From NCBI GenBank assembly GCA_030649735.1, contig JAUSFL010000008.1, positions 62,001 to 126,000 of the forward strand: a stretch of DNA of 64,000 nt. Direction: 5' to 3'. Within the stretch, counting starts at the first letter, position 1. Every line of letters begins with the position of its first letter. The notes under the pieces were generated by a model. The model was given only the letters and a program-made list of their open reading frames with translations. It made no database searches and was not told the origin of the DNA. The DNA comes from Candidatus Iainarchaeum sp. (GTDB taxonomy: Archaea; Iainarchaeota; Iainarchaeia; Iainarchaeales; UBA10191). The translations under genes and the position numbers were made by a program. Positions 1 to 8,071 of this stretch are shown here, piece after piece.

Positions 1-1019
1 TAATCAATTACTCCATCGCCATGCCAGTCGTGAATATTAGAATCTTCAATAAGCAGGTTTGACATGTTTTGCCCGCCGATTGCATGCGCGTCATTATTTC
101 CAAAAATATTGTAGTGGCGCTGTTCTCCACTGTAGATTTCAACTTTACTGAATGTCCAGTTATTGTGAGCTGCTCCGCCGCCGTAAATTGCATAGCTTCC
201 GCAGGTTACATCGTGAATTTTCACGTTTTCAATTAGGATGTTGTCAGTGCTTGCTCCTTGCGCATAAACTGCAGTGTAATTCCCGAATGCAATTTCGCTG
301 TCAATGATTGAGATATTTGAGGTTGGTGTTGGGTTTGGGTCTGTGGCTTTTACCAATCGAATTCCGCCGTCATTTCCAGAGCCTCCAAAAAGCCTTAGGT
401 TTCTGTATTCAATGAAATCACTTCCCCGGTTATACCAGGAGGCAGTCCAATTCCAGTAAATGTCATCCAATTTTCCAAGTGGATTGACATACATTATTCT
501 TGCATTTGCGTCAATCCATGCGCTGCCGTCAGTATTTGCAACTTCGCTTGGAGTATTTACATTATTGTAAGACCGCAATAAAATTGGAGAATTTGCGGGG
601 TCGCCCTGCCAAAAATAAGCACCGCCGTATCCTCCAGTTGGCGCTGAAAAGCTTCCGTCATGCAAATCAGTGAATGACGCTTTCAGCATCTTTCTTGCTG
701 CAATAATAACTCCTGGATTGTTTGGGCAGTTTCCGCGGATTATAATATGCTTGTCGGCAGTGCCGCTTGCAAGCGTTTGGTTAGAGCCATAATTGAAATC
801 CACTGGATAAATGAAGGTTCCGCAAATGTAAAGAGTGTCGCCCGCCTTAACGCCGCTAGCGCCCCACACAATTTTTTGAAAGCCGTCAAAAGCAGTTTCA
901 AAACTAGTTCCGTTTTCTGTTGCATTCTCAAATTGGGTTGCAGGCCTTACAAACCAGTCTGTCGCAAAAGCAAAGCCTGAAAGAAAAAGTAATGCAACAA
1001 TCGCAAATGCAAATCGCAT
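1..1019 (-). CDS. Secreted parallel beta-helix protein, C-terminus cut by window edge
   Basis: Reading from an ATG at 1019 the frame stays open to the window edge, giving about 339 residues without a stop. The first 20 residues are a signal peptide (MRFAFAIVALLFLSGFAFA), so the product is exported. The rest has the turn-rich pattern of right-handed beta-helix surface proteins: repeated short strands with Asn/Gly turns (for example SNISIIDSEIAFGN and NILIENVKIHDVT) and a late HGDGVID segment. Such folds usually bind or cleave polysaccharide or act as adhesins; no catalytic residues can be assigned. It resembles in style, but is not a visible copy of, the 1097-residue protein at 54300-57593. 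The downstream part lies outside the window. Confidence 0.8.
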   Translation of the reverse strand, partial: MRFAFAIVALLFLSGFAFATDWFVRPATQFENATENGTSFETAFDGFQKIVWGASGVKAGDTLYICGTFIYPVDFNYGSNQTLASGTADKHIIIRGNCPNNPGVIIAARKMLKASFTDLHDGSFSAPTGGYGGAYFWQGDPANSPILLRSYNNVNTPSEVANTDGSAWIDANARIMYVNPLGKLDDIYWNWTASWYNRGSDFIEYRNLRLFGGSGNDGGIRLVKATDPNPTPTSNISIIDSEIAFGNYTAVYAQGASTDNILIENVKIHDVTCGSYAIYGGGAAHNNWTFSKVEIYSGEQRHYNIFGNNDAHAIGGQNMSNLLIEDSNIHDWHGDGVID

Positions 1020-1080
1020 GGCAACAAATAGAAATTCAGAATATTTAAGGTTTTTTAATTAAGAAAGCAATTGGCCGGAA

Positions 1081-1845
1081 TTATCTCTTTTTCTTTGCAA
1101 AGACCTTGTCGAGGTTTCTTGCCAAGTCCAGCACTTCAACCGGGATTGCAATGACTACTGTGTTGCTTGAAGTTGGCCCGAGGCCGTCCAAGGTCTGCAA
1201 AGTCCTGAGTTGCATTGCTCCGGGGCTTTTTGCCATTACTGAGGCTGCCTTTGCCAGGTTTTCCGAGGCCATTCTGTCTCCCTCGGACTTTATGATTGTG
1301 GCCCTTTTTTCCCTTTCACTGGAAGCCTGCCTGCTCATAAGCCTTTTCAAGTCTTCAGGCATGTCAATGTCTTGCAGCTTGATGTCTGTGACTTCAATGC
1401 CCCAGTTTTTTGAGGCTTCTTCAACAATTTGCTCAATGTCTTTTCCAATGCGCTCTCTTTCGCCAAGCACTTGGTCAAGGGTCATGCTGCCTACAACATC
1501 CCTTAATGCTGTCTGCGCGTATTGTGAAACAGCGTACTGGAAGTCCTGCACTTTAATGATTGCGGTTGCAGCGTCAACAACCTTGAAGTAGACCACTCCG
1601 TTAATGTTCATTGGAACATTGTCTTTTGAGATCACTTGCTGTCTTGGAATGTCAATTGTCAGAATTCTCATGTCTATTTTGTGCACTATGTCAAATATTG
1701 GGACCACAAAATTCAGCCCTGGTTGCAAGGTTCCCTTGTATCTTCCAAGCCTGAATTTCACCCCGGTTTCCCACTGGTTGACAATGCGAATGCTTGCAAG
1801 GATTATGACAATTATTACAATTAGCAAAATTATTTCCAGAACCAT
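1081..1845 (-). CDS. Stomatin/slipin-type SPFH (band 7) membrane protein
   Basis: This 254-residue protein starts with one hydrophobic segment (residues 3-20), followed by the SPFH core. It has the family landmarks WETGVKFRLGRYKGTLQPGLN, TIDIPRQQV and a helical region with LMSRQASSEREKRA. Archaeal stomatins form oligomeric rings on the inner membrane face and are commonly cut or regulated by an NfeD-type protease. No nfeD gene is adjacent here, which is unusual because the two are often an operon. The start at 1845 gives a normal family length. A general membrane-domain organising role is inferred from the family. Confidence 0.9.
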   Translation of the reverse strand: MVLEIILLIVIIVIILASIRIVNQWETGVKFRLGRYKGTLQPGLNFVVPIFDIVHKIDMRILTIDIPRQQVISKDNVPMNINGVVYFKVVDAATAIIKVQDFQYAVSQYAQTALRDVVGSMTLDQVLGERERIGKDIEQIVEEASKNWGIEVTDIKLQDIDMPEDLKRLMSRQASSEREKRATIIKSEGDRMASENLAKAASVMAKSPGAMQLRTLQTLDGLGPTSSNTVVIAIPVEVLDLARNLDKVFAKKKR

Positions 1846-1921
1846 ATTCTCTGAATGAATTTTGAGAAGTAATGCTTAAAAAGCGTTTCTTTTGGCTTTA
1901 AAAAAAGAAAAAGGGCAAGAC

Positions 1922-2026
1922 TTAGTTTCTTGCCGCAATGTTTGCAAAGAATTTCCTGGCTTTTGCGAAAAAGCCGGCTTTTTTTGCCTTGAATTTGGCT
2001 TTTGCTGTTCTTGATTTTGTTTTCAT
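1922..2026 (-). CDS. Small basic 34-residue protein behind the surface-protein operon
   Basis: An ATG at 2026 opens a 34-codon frame ending in TAA at 1922. A strong ribosome binding site (GGAGGA, 8 nt before the ATG) decides the start and makes translation likely. The product begins MKTKSRTAKAKFKAKKAG and ends FFANIAARN. It has 12 Lys/Arg, no acidic residue and Phe at regular spacing, as in an amphipathic helix. It lies 46 bp downstream of the large surface protein on the same strand and is probably cotranscribed. A short inverted repeat (ggcaag/cttgcc) overlaps its stop and could end the transcript. No family is recognised; nucleic-acid or membrane binding are both possible. Confidence 0.6.
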   Translation of the reverse strand: MKTKSRTAKAKFKAKKAGFFAKARKFFANIAARN

Positions 2027-2072
2027 TCAAAATTCCTCCATTGTGGTTGGTTAAAAGAAAAAAGGCAAGAAT

Positions 2073-4172
2073 TCAGTTCGCTGATTTTTTCCACTTTAAT
2101 TTTGCTTCTTCAGAATTCTCGTTTTGGATTTTTGCCGCGAAATAAAATGCAGACACCGCAATTAATGCCAGAACAAGCAGTCCGAGCCAGAATGCGTTTG
2201 CGCCGAGGACCGCGAATGCAGTGAACATTGCGGCAAAAGCCGGCCTGTTTGCCTTCAAGAGGATTGGCTCTGAAAAATTGAAGCCGGTGCTTGTTTGGAA
2301 CAGCATTTGGGCCTGAACGTCTTTGTCATTAAATCCTGAAGGCGGCATTGCCTGAAGCATTATTGTCCTTGATTCCATTGCGCCTAAAGAAACATTTGGA
2401 TTTCCCTGGATTTCCCACCCGCTCGGCAAGTCCACTTCAATGCTTCCTGAGACTGGAAAATTGCTTTGGTTTTGCACTGTAACATTCAAGTTGTAATTTC
2501 CATCATTCAATGGCTGCACTGTTGTTTGAATGTCAATGTTTGGGTTTTGCTGAATTGGCTGGGGCTGCGGTTGTGGAGTTGCGGTAATTGCTTTGACCTT
2601 GACTATTTTTGAAACCCTTGATAGTGTGGTGAAGTTTGGCAGGAAAATGTCGTAAAACAGCCATGCCTTGTTTGCGTCAAGATTGCTGATTGTTATTTTT
2701 GCGCTAACGCTGTTTGAAGTGCTTGGAATCACAATTGCCTGAGGATCAACAAAAGCATCTGGACTGTATACTTTTATATAACCTGAATTTCCGGTGTTGT
2801 TTACTATGGTTACTGTGATTTGCTGTGGGCCGTTTTCTGGAACTTGGATTGTTTCCGGAAAGAAAATCTGGAAATCGTTTTGATTTGGAGTTTCAGGGTC
2901 GTCTTCAATTGCGCTGATTGAAAAGTCATTGTTTCCGATGCTGTCTGTTCCACAATATGAGTTGTCTTCAAACACCCCGGAAATCTTGAAAGTTCCTGAA
3001 GCTGTCTTTCCCGCGGAGTTTTCAAAACTGTCAACTCTTATTGGAACCTGCAGGGCGCCGTGCGCGTTAATGCTTGTTCCATCTGCCTTCAGGGCTGTTG
3101 TTGTGAAGAATTCTGAATCGTCAAAGGCCTGGATGCTTTCGACAAAGAATGCCTTGTCCGAGTCGTTTTTTACAATAAAATACTCTTTTTTTGAGTCGTT
3201 TTTTGCGAGAAAGAATCTTTTAGTGTAGGAAATAATATTTGAACAGGCTGTTGTCCCGCTAATGCTGTTTTCGCTTAAGTAATTGGTTGTTGTGTTGAAG
3301 CTGTCTACTGTGTTATAGCTGTCTGTGACATTGTTGTAGTAATAATTGCTTGGGCTTGCTCCTGAGAATTCTGCCGTGCTGTAATCAGTTGAACCGCTGT
3401 CTGTTTCTGCCTGTTGTATTTCGCTTCCTTTCACGTAAGTCTGGAAGTTTTCTGAAATGTCTGAGAAAGAACAATCCTGTTCTGAATCGTCAAAATAGCC
3501 TTCAATTTTCAAGTATGCTGTGGTGCTTTTGCTTTCGATTCCAGGGTCTGCCTGCACTCTCAAGGTAACTGTTCCGCTGCTGTTGTCTGGAATGAAATCG
3601 TCAATGCTATAAGGGTCTATTTCAACTTCTGAGTCGTTTTCCACGACAATAACTCGGGAAATGCTGAAAATGAAGTTTGACTTGTTGTCTATGTAAAAGT
3701 CTTCATAGCTTGTCTGGCCTTCATTGATTGTTATTGGCCTTGTTGCAATGTCGATGTCAGTGCAGTATGGCTTGTCTATTTGCTCAACAGAGCTTATCAT
3801 TGAGTAATCTGTTGAGTAAAATGCTGTCGGGTAGTAATAGTAGCTGTAGGTTGGGTTGTACCAGTAATTGTCATAATAGCGCCAGGCATTGTCTCTGTAC
3901 CAATTATTGCCGTTGTAATAGAACCAGCCGGAATTTTGATAGTACCACTGGCTGTTGTAGTTGTAGCGAAAATTGTTTGGAAAATAATAATAATCGCTTC
4001 CGTAATAATAGTAAGGGTCTGCAGAGTAATAGTATCCGTTGTTCTTGTAAATTTCAAAATAAACCTGCCCCGGCCCCCATTGCATTGTCAAGCCAGAATA
4101 GCCTGCCGCCTGTACTGTGCAAACCATTGCAATTAGTGCCATTGCAGTTAAGAAAATGTTTCTCAATTTCAC
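2073..4172 (-). CDS. Large anchored surface protein with Tyr/Asn-rich N-terminus
   Basis: This 699-residue protein has a signal peptide (residues 1-22), then a very Tyr/Asn/Trp-rich stretch (about residues 23-125) with runs such as YYYSADPYYYYGSDYYYF. Two related beta-sandwich-like modules follow (about 140-250 and 310-420), each with paired Cys, NDSxxE-type segments and phrases such as YFDDSEQDCSF or VFEDNSYCGT. A Pro/Gln linker (PQPQPQPIQQ) leads to an NPCBM/COG1361-like domain, then a C-terminal membrane helix (about 660-685) and a short basic tail, so the bulk faces outside. The start is GTG at 4172 behind AGGTG. It sits 16 bp after the Tyr-rich gene, forming one operon. Function is not known. 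Confidence 0.85.
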   Translation of the reverse strand: MKLRNIFLTAMALIAMVCTVQAAGYSGLTMQWGPGQVYFEIYKNNGYYYSADPYYYYGSDYYYFPNNFRYNYNSQWYYQNSGWFYYNGNNWYRDNAWRYYDNYWYNPTYSYYYYPTAFYSTDYSMISSVEQIDKPYCTDIDIATRPITINEGQTSYEDFYIDNKSNFIFSISRVIVVENDSEVEIDPYSIDDFIPDNSSGTVTLRVQADPGIESKSTTAYLKIEGYFDDSEQDCSFSDISENFQTYVKGSEIQQAETDSGSTDYSTAEFSGASPSNYYYNNVTDSYNTVDSFNTTTNYLSENSISGTTACSNIISYTKRFFLAKNDSKKEYFIVKNDSDKAFFVESIQAFDDSEFFTTTALKADGTSINAHGALQVPIRVDSFENSAGKTASGTFKISGVFEDNSYCGTDSIGNNDFSISAIEDDPETPNQNDFQIFFPETIQVPENGPQQITVTIVNNTGNSGYIKVYSPDAFVDPQAIVIPSTSNSVSAKITISNLDANKAWLFYDIFLPNFTTLSRVSKIVKVKAITATPQPQPQPIQQNPNIDIQTTVQPLNDGNYNLNVTVQNQSNFPVSGSIEVDLPSGWEIQGNPNVSLGAMESRTIMLQAMPPSGFNDKDVQAQMLFQTSTGFNFSEPILLKANRPAFAAMFTAFAVLGANAFWLGLLVLALIAVSAFYFAAKIQNENSEEAKLKWKKSAN

Positions 4173-4188
4173 TCTTCAAACACCTTTT

Positions 4189-4698
4189 TTAATTATAGTA
4201 ATATGGTGAATAATAGCCGTAATTGTAGTTTGTTTGGTATGGTGAATATGTATTGTATGTTGCGGCGTAAGGGTATCCGCCAATTGAGTCTGCGTAATAA
4301 GTTCCATAAGTGGTTAATGGCGGCCTTTGGTTGTCATAGCTTACTACTGAGTTAGAATAGTATGTTGGAGTATAGACTGCGGTGTATGTTGGATAATAGT
4401 AGCTTGGCGTGTAATAGCTTGGTTCATAATATGAATTGGAATAATAACTGTCGCTGTAATAACTCGGAGCGCTGTAGTTTGAGTAATAGCTTGGCTCGTA
4501 ATAATTATCTGAATAATAGCTTGGCGCAGAGTAGCTGTCAGAGTATGAGTAATTTACTGCGCAGTATGTGCAGTCGCCGTTAGAGTAGCTTAGGTTGAGA
4601 GAGTAGGATTTTGCGCTTACTGCCTGTGCGAGGATAAATACTCCTAAAACAATTGCGGCAAACTTGAGAACATTTTTGACAATATTCTTTGAGTCCAT
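4189..4698 (-). CDS. Tyrosine-rich secreted repeat protein
   Basis: From ATG 4698 this is a 169-residue protein with a signal peptide ending near AVSA. About 44 of the roughly 139 mature residues are Tyr. The centre is built of imperfect repeats of the type (S/E)(A)PSYYSD and SYYEPSYY, followed by a YN/YS-rich tail ending PYYYN. An alternative ATG at 4713 lies too close to the TATA box (4719-4730); the 4698 start is 27 bp from the box centre and fits leaderless transcription. Two Cys (CTYC) lie near the mature N-terminus. The next gene downstream also has a Tyr-rich head, so the two products may assemble together. No known family is recognised. Confidence 0.75.
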   Translation of the reverse strand: MDSKNIVKNVLKFAAIVLGVFILAQAVSAKSYSLNLSYSNGDCTYCAVNYSYSDSYSAPSYYSDNYYEPSYYSNYSAPSYYSDSYYSNSYYEPSYYTPSYYYPTYTAVYTPTYYSNSVVSYDNQRPPLTTYGTYYADSIGGYPYAATYNTYSPYQTNYNYGYYSPYYYN

Positions 4699-4718
4699 AA
4701 TATTAACTTCCATGCAAG

Positions 4719-4730
4719 AAGTATTTAAAC
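4719..4730 (-). promoter_or_regulatory. TATA box of the Tyr-rich surface operon
   Basis: On the minus strand the sequence reads GTTTAAATACTT. Its centre is about 27 bp upstream of ATG 4698, the usual archaeal spacing for a leaderless start. It drives 4189-4698 and probably the two genes after it. Confidence 0.6.
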
Positions 4731-4773
4731 TTAACCCCCCTTTAACTAGAAACAGTTAATTATTATGTAGTTG

Positions 4774-6204
4774 TTAGCCTTTCATAACGCCTAATGGCCT
4801 TAATTTTACCACGATTTTTCCAATTCCCGCAAGCTCCACGCTTTTCACAACTTCATCAACGTCCTTATATGCTTCAGGCATTTCTTCAGCCAATCCTTTA
4901 ATGCTCAATGCTTTCACAATCTCGCCTTTTGCCTCCAGTTCTGCCTTCACTTGCGCTCCGCTTTTTTGCTGCATTGCGCCATGCCTTGACATTACCCTGC
5001 CTGCTCCGTGACAAACTGATCCAAAGCTTTCTTCCATTCCCTTTTCAGTTCCCACAAGCACATAGCTTGCAGTTCCCATAGAGCCCGGAATTATTGCTGG
5101 ATGGCCTGTTGAGCGATAGACTTTTGGATTGTCCTTGTGCTCTGCAGGGAAAGCGCGCGTGGCGCCTTTCCTGTGCACTAGAACTTCCTTTTTTTTGCCG
5201 TCAATCCTGTGCTTTTCAAACTTTGCAATATTGTGTGACACATCATACAAGTGGTTTAAGCCCAGTGATTCAGCATCTTGCTTGAAAACATGCTCAAAAG
5301 CTTCCCTAACCCAGTGCATCATTGCCTGCCTGTTCGCGAAAGCAAAGTTTGTTCCCGCATTCATTGCATTCAAGTAATCCTGGCCTTCCTTTGAAGAAAT
5401 CGGCGCGCAAGCCAATTGCCTGTCTGGAACTTGAATGTTGTACTTTTGCATTGCATTGAGCATTGTTTCAATGTAATCGCTTGCAATCTGGTGCCCGCAG
5501 CCCCTGCTGCCTGAATGAATCATGACAACAATTTGCCCTTCTTTCAAGCCGAAGGCTTTTGCAATTCTTGCATCCAGGATTTTCTCGACTTTTTGCACTT
5601 CAATGAAATGGTTTCCGCTGCCTAGAGTGCCAATTTGCGGCATTCCCCTCTGCAATGCCTTTATTGAAACCTTGCTAACATCAGCCTGCTTTAAACAACC
5701 GTAATCTTCAATTCGTTCAAGATCTTCCTTCCACCCATAGCCTTTGTTCACTATCCATTCTGCGCCTTGCTCCAAGACTTCCTTTAGTTCCTTGTCGCTG
5801 AGCTTTAGCTTTCCCTTGCTTCCGACTCCGGATGGAATTTGCTTGAACAATTCATCCATTAATTCCTTCAATTTTGGCCTGATTTCTTTTTCATTCAAAT
5901 CAGTCAGCAAAACCCTGACTCCACAGCTTATGTCAAATCCAACTCCGCCAGGGCTTACAATCCCTTCCTCCAAGTCAAAGGCGGCCACTCCGCCTATGGC
6001 AAATCCATATCCATTGTGCACATCAGGCATGGCAATTGAATATTTTTGAATTCCCGGAAGCTCTGCTACGTTTTTAATTTGCTGAAGTGCGCCTTGCTCC
6101 ACAGCGGTTACAATTTTTTCAGTGCCAAAAATTCTCCCAGGAACCCGCATTTTGCCTTCTTGGGGAATCTCCCAAATTGCTTCTGAAAGTTTTGTGGCAG
6201 TCAT
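4774..6204 (-). CDS. rtcB: RtcB RNA ligase (GTP-dependent 3'-phosphate ligase)
   Basis: RtcB joins 2',3'-cyclic-phosphate (3'-phosphate) and 5'-OH RNA ends through a GMP-histidine intermediate. In archaea it seals tRNA exon halves after intron removal. All hallmark motifs are visible: MPDVHNGYGFAIGG, SPGGVGFDISCGV with the metal-binding Cys, GSGNHFIEVQ, HSGSRGCGHQI, HNIAKFEKH, and VCHGAGRVMSR carrying the guanylated His. From ATG 6204 it has 476 residues, normal for the family, with no intein. A frame extension to 6264 exists, but the TATA element around 6232 places a leaderless start at 6204. Archease, its activator, is encoded 1.4 kb away at 7601-8029, and two intron-containing tRNAs lie in this window. 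Confidence 0.97.
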   Translation of the reverse strand: MTATKLSEAIWEIPQEGKMRVPGRIFGTEKIVTAVEQGALQQIKNVAELPGIQKYSIAMPDVHNGYGFAIGGVAAFDLEEGIVSPGGVGFDISCGVRVLLTDLNEKEIRPKLKELMDELFKQIPSGVGSKGKLKLSDKELKEVLEQGAEWIVNKGYGWKEDLERIEDYGCLKQADVSKVSIKALQRGMPQIGTLGSGNHFIEVQKVEKILDARIAKAFGLKEGQIVVMIHSGSRGCGHQIASDYIETMLNAMQKYNIQVPDRQLACAPISSKEGQDYLNAMNAGTNFAFANRQAMMHWVREAFEHVFKQDAESLGLNHLYDVSHNIAKFEKHRIDGKKKEVLVHRKGATRAFPAEHKDNPKVYRSTGHPAIIPGSMGTASYVLVGTEKGMEESFGSVCHGAGRVMSRHGAMQQKSGAQVKAELEAKGEIVKALSIKGLAEEMPEAYKDVDEVVKSVELAGIGKIVVKLRPLGVMKG

Positions 6205-6224
6205 GAAAGAATCTTCCTTGCAAA

Positions 6225-6239
6225 TCATTTTATAGCGTT
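6225..6239. promoter_or_regulatory. Shared bidirectional TATA element between rtcB and a methyltransferase gene
   Basis: The plus strand reads CATTTTATAGCG and the minus strand CGCTATAAAATG over the same bases. The element is centred about 27 bp from both the rtcB start (6204, minus) and the methyltransferase start (6258, plus). Only 53 bp separate the two genes. A single TBP site serving both directions is inferred from this symmetry. Confidence 0.5.
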
Positions 6240-6257
6240 TTGCAGCATGATTCAATA

Positions 6258-6899
6258 ATGTCAAAAAAGGGCAGTGTTTTGCATTCTTTCTATTCTGAAA
6301 AAACCCAAAGGTTTTACAGGCTTGTTGAAGTGCAGGGCGATTTTCCCTGCCTTGAAATTTCAGGCATTAAAATGCACTGCCAAGGGGCAGGCATCAAAAG
6401 CACAGTCAATGCAATGGCTGCAAGCCTTAAGCCTGTGAGGGGAAAAGTTTTGGATTGCTGTTTTGGCCAAGGCTATGCTGTCTTGGAGCTTGCAAGACAG
6501 CCTGGCGTTGAAAAAGTGTTTTCTTTTGAAAAAGATCCTAATGTGCTTGAAATCGCGCGCGTTAATGAATTCTCAAAAAGCGTTTTTGAAAATCCAAAAG
6601 TATTGGTTGCAAACCGGCCTGTTGAGGAAGCATTGAAAGAATTTCCTTCAGGGTTTTTTGATGCAGTACTGCATGACCCGCCTTCAATGAAAATTGCCGG
6701 AGAGCTTTACTCGCAAGAGTTTTACAACTTGCTGTTTCAAAAACTCAAGAAAGGCGGAAAACTGTTTCATTATGTTGGCTCGCCTGGAAAAAAGTCTGGA
6801 AAAGACATAAGGCGCGGAGTCATTGAAAGGCTGAAAAAGGCAGGATTCAAGCAGGTTTTGGAAGTCCCGAAAGCTTTGGGACTTTTGGCTGTTAAATAA
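6258..6899 (+). CDS. Class I SAM-dependent methyltransferase (spermidine-synthase-like fold)
   Basis: The 213-residue product has the Rossmann SAM-binding signature GKVLDCCFGQGYAVLELA (about residues 65-82), an acidic residue after strand 2 (FSFEKDP), and a DAVLHDPPS motif 4 region typical of N- or C-methyltransferases and spermidine-synthase-like proteins. It ends with the usual KKGGKLFHYVGSPG strand. ATG 6258 is chosen because the shared TATA element lies 26 bp upstream; the frame extends to 6240 but without support. It is divergent from rtcB. The substrate is unknown; an RNA substrate would fit the neighbourhood but is only inference. Confidence 0.8.
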   Translation: MSKKGSVLHSFYSEKTQRFYRLVEVQGDFPCLEISGIKMHCQGAGIKSTVNAMAASLKPVRGKVLDCCFGQGYAVLELARQPGVEKVFSFEKDPNVLEIARVNEFSKSVFENPKVLVANRPVEEALKEFPSGFFDAVLHDPPSMKIAGELYSQEFYNLLFQKLKKGGKLFHYVGSPGKKSGKDIRRGVIERLKKAGFKQVLEVPKALGLLAVK

Positions 6900-6940
6900 T
6901 CCTGCAAATGCTTTTAAACAAAAAAGGCCTGTTTGAAATT

Positions 6941-7615
6941 ATGGTTTCAAAAAAACTGAAAGTCCTCATTGTTCTAATTATTTTTGCGGCAGTAATGCTT
7001 TCTTACTTTTACTATGTCGGCGAAAGAGAAAAGGAGCAATTCAATAAATTATCAGCTCTTATTTCAAGTAACCAAAAGCTTGAAGCAGTTGTCTCTTTGG
7101 TTTTATTGGTAACAAAGCTTGACCAAGTTAGGTTTGATGCTAACTTGGCTGACTCTAACTTATTTTCAGAATGCAGCGAGGCAAATCGTTTGGGAATGCA
7201 GGAATGCAATAAGAAATGCAAGGTTGGCAGAACTCCCGACGGGGTGTTAGCCTGCAGCAATGACTGCTATGTGCCAGTTGGCGAAAAATTTTATGAATGC
7301 ATTGGAAGGCCTGAAGTCAATGTACAGCTCCGCGAATGCCGTTCTGATTATTTGAAATGCGTTGATAATTTTTCTCCAAACAATGATATTAAAGAATCCT
7401 GTAAAGCCGCCGCAATTTCCCTGCATGATTTTTCAGGGGCTTTTTTGAAAAGCAATTCAATCTTTCTTGGCGCAAGCGTTACGATTAGCCAAATAGCTTC
7501 TTTTGGGGGCGCAAGCGAATCTGATGCTTGGAAGGTAAGTTCTAAAGAGCAGACACTTTTAGCAGACTGCATTTCAAAAATCCAAAAAATTAAGAAGCCT
7601 TCAAACGTCCAGTAG
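6941..7615 (+). CDS. Membrane-anchored Cys-rich hypothetical protein
   Basis: This 224-residue protein has one N-terminal membrane helix (about residues 8-26, LIVLIIFAAVMLSYFYYV), a basic start and then an external domain. That domain has about a dozen Cys clustered as CSEANRLGMQECNKKC, CSNDCYV, YECIG, RECRSDYLKC and two later single Cys, suggesting disulphides. ATG 6941 is preferred over the frame opening at 6908 because a TATA-like gcttttaaac lies about 26 bp upstream. Its last 15 bp overlap the convergent archease gene. No family is recognised. Confidence 0.7.
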   Translation: MVSKKLKVLIVLIIFAAVMLSYFYYVGEREKEQFNKLSALISSNQKLEAVVSLVLLVTKLDQVRFDANLADSNLFSECSEANRLGMQECNKKCKVGRTPDGVLACSNDCYVPVGEKFYECIGRPEVNVQLRECRSDYLKCVDNFSPNNDIKESCKAAAISLHDFSGAFLKSNSIFLGASVTISQIASFGGASESDAWKVSSKEQTLLADCISKIQKIKKPSNVQ

Positions 7616-8029
7616 CACAGTGCTTTCCCAGCCTTCCTTGGTTTTTTTCAGGGAAAAATCGTTCCAAGTGACTGCTTTCACGTCAGTCTTTATTTCATGC
7701 CTTGTTGAGTTAATTCTTTCTCCAATGATTTTCCCGCTCAACTGCACCCAGCTGTTCTTGCTTTCGCCAAACTTGAGCTCGGCTTTTGCCGTGAGAAACT
7801 CTTCAACCTGGAATTGGAAAAGAATTTCTTCCAAAAACTTGTGCAGCAAATCTTCATAATTTTCAGCGTCAAGCTCTATTGGCCTGTTGAGCTTTGGGCT
7901 TATTGTTTTCTCGTCAACCAAAGTGTGCACTAAAGCGCGCGCTGAGTTTGAAAAGCATTCGCCCATTGTTTTTCCGACTGCCTTGAACTTCACGTCTGCA
8001 GTGTGCTCCAAAAATTCAATGTTTTGCAT
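7601..8029 (-). CDS. Archease, activator of RtcB
   Basis: Archease is a small metal-binding protein that promotes guanylation and turnover of RtcB and shifts its nucleotide use. The 142-residue length is typical. The expected metal ligands are visible: HTADV near residue 9-13, an acidic residue in the first helix region, and the C-terminal STVLLDV with Asp as the next-to-last residue. EHTADVKF at the start and the NYEDLLHKFLEE helix are family features. It shares strand with rtcB but is separated by two plus-strand genes, so it has its own promoter. Confidence 0.95.
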   Translation of the reverse strand: MQNIEFLEHTADVKFKAVGKTMGECFSNSARALVHTLVDEKTISPKLNRPIELDAENYEDLLHKFLEEILFQFQVEEFLTAKAELKFGESKNSWVQLSGKIIGERINSTRHEIKTDVKAVTWNDFSLKKTKEGWESTVLLDV

Positions 8030-8071
8030 TTACAACCAATTTATAATAATTCAACCTGTTTTAAATATATT

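Noticed and set aside
1830..2030. 66-codon frame overlapping the hidden 34-residue gene
   Set aside because: Its start is TTG within the ribosome site region and it runs into the stomatin gene; the ATG frame beginning at 2026 has ideal spacing and a biased composition.
3728..4192. Plus-strand 154-codon frame opposite the Tyr-rich surface gene
   Set aside because: It mirrors the Tyr codons of the real minus-strand gene (Cys/Asn-rich shadow) and has no ribosome site or promoter.
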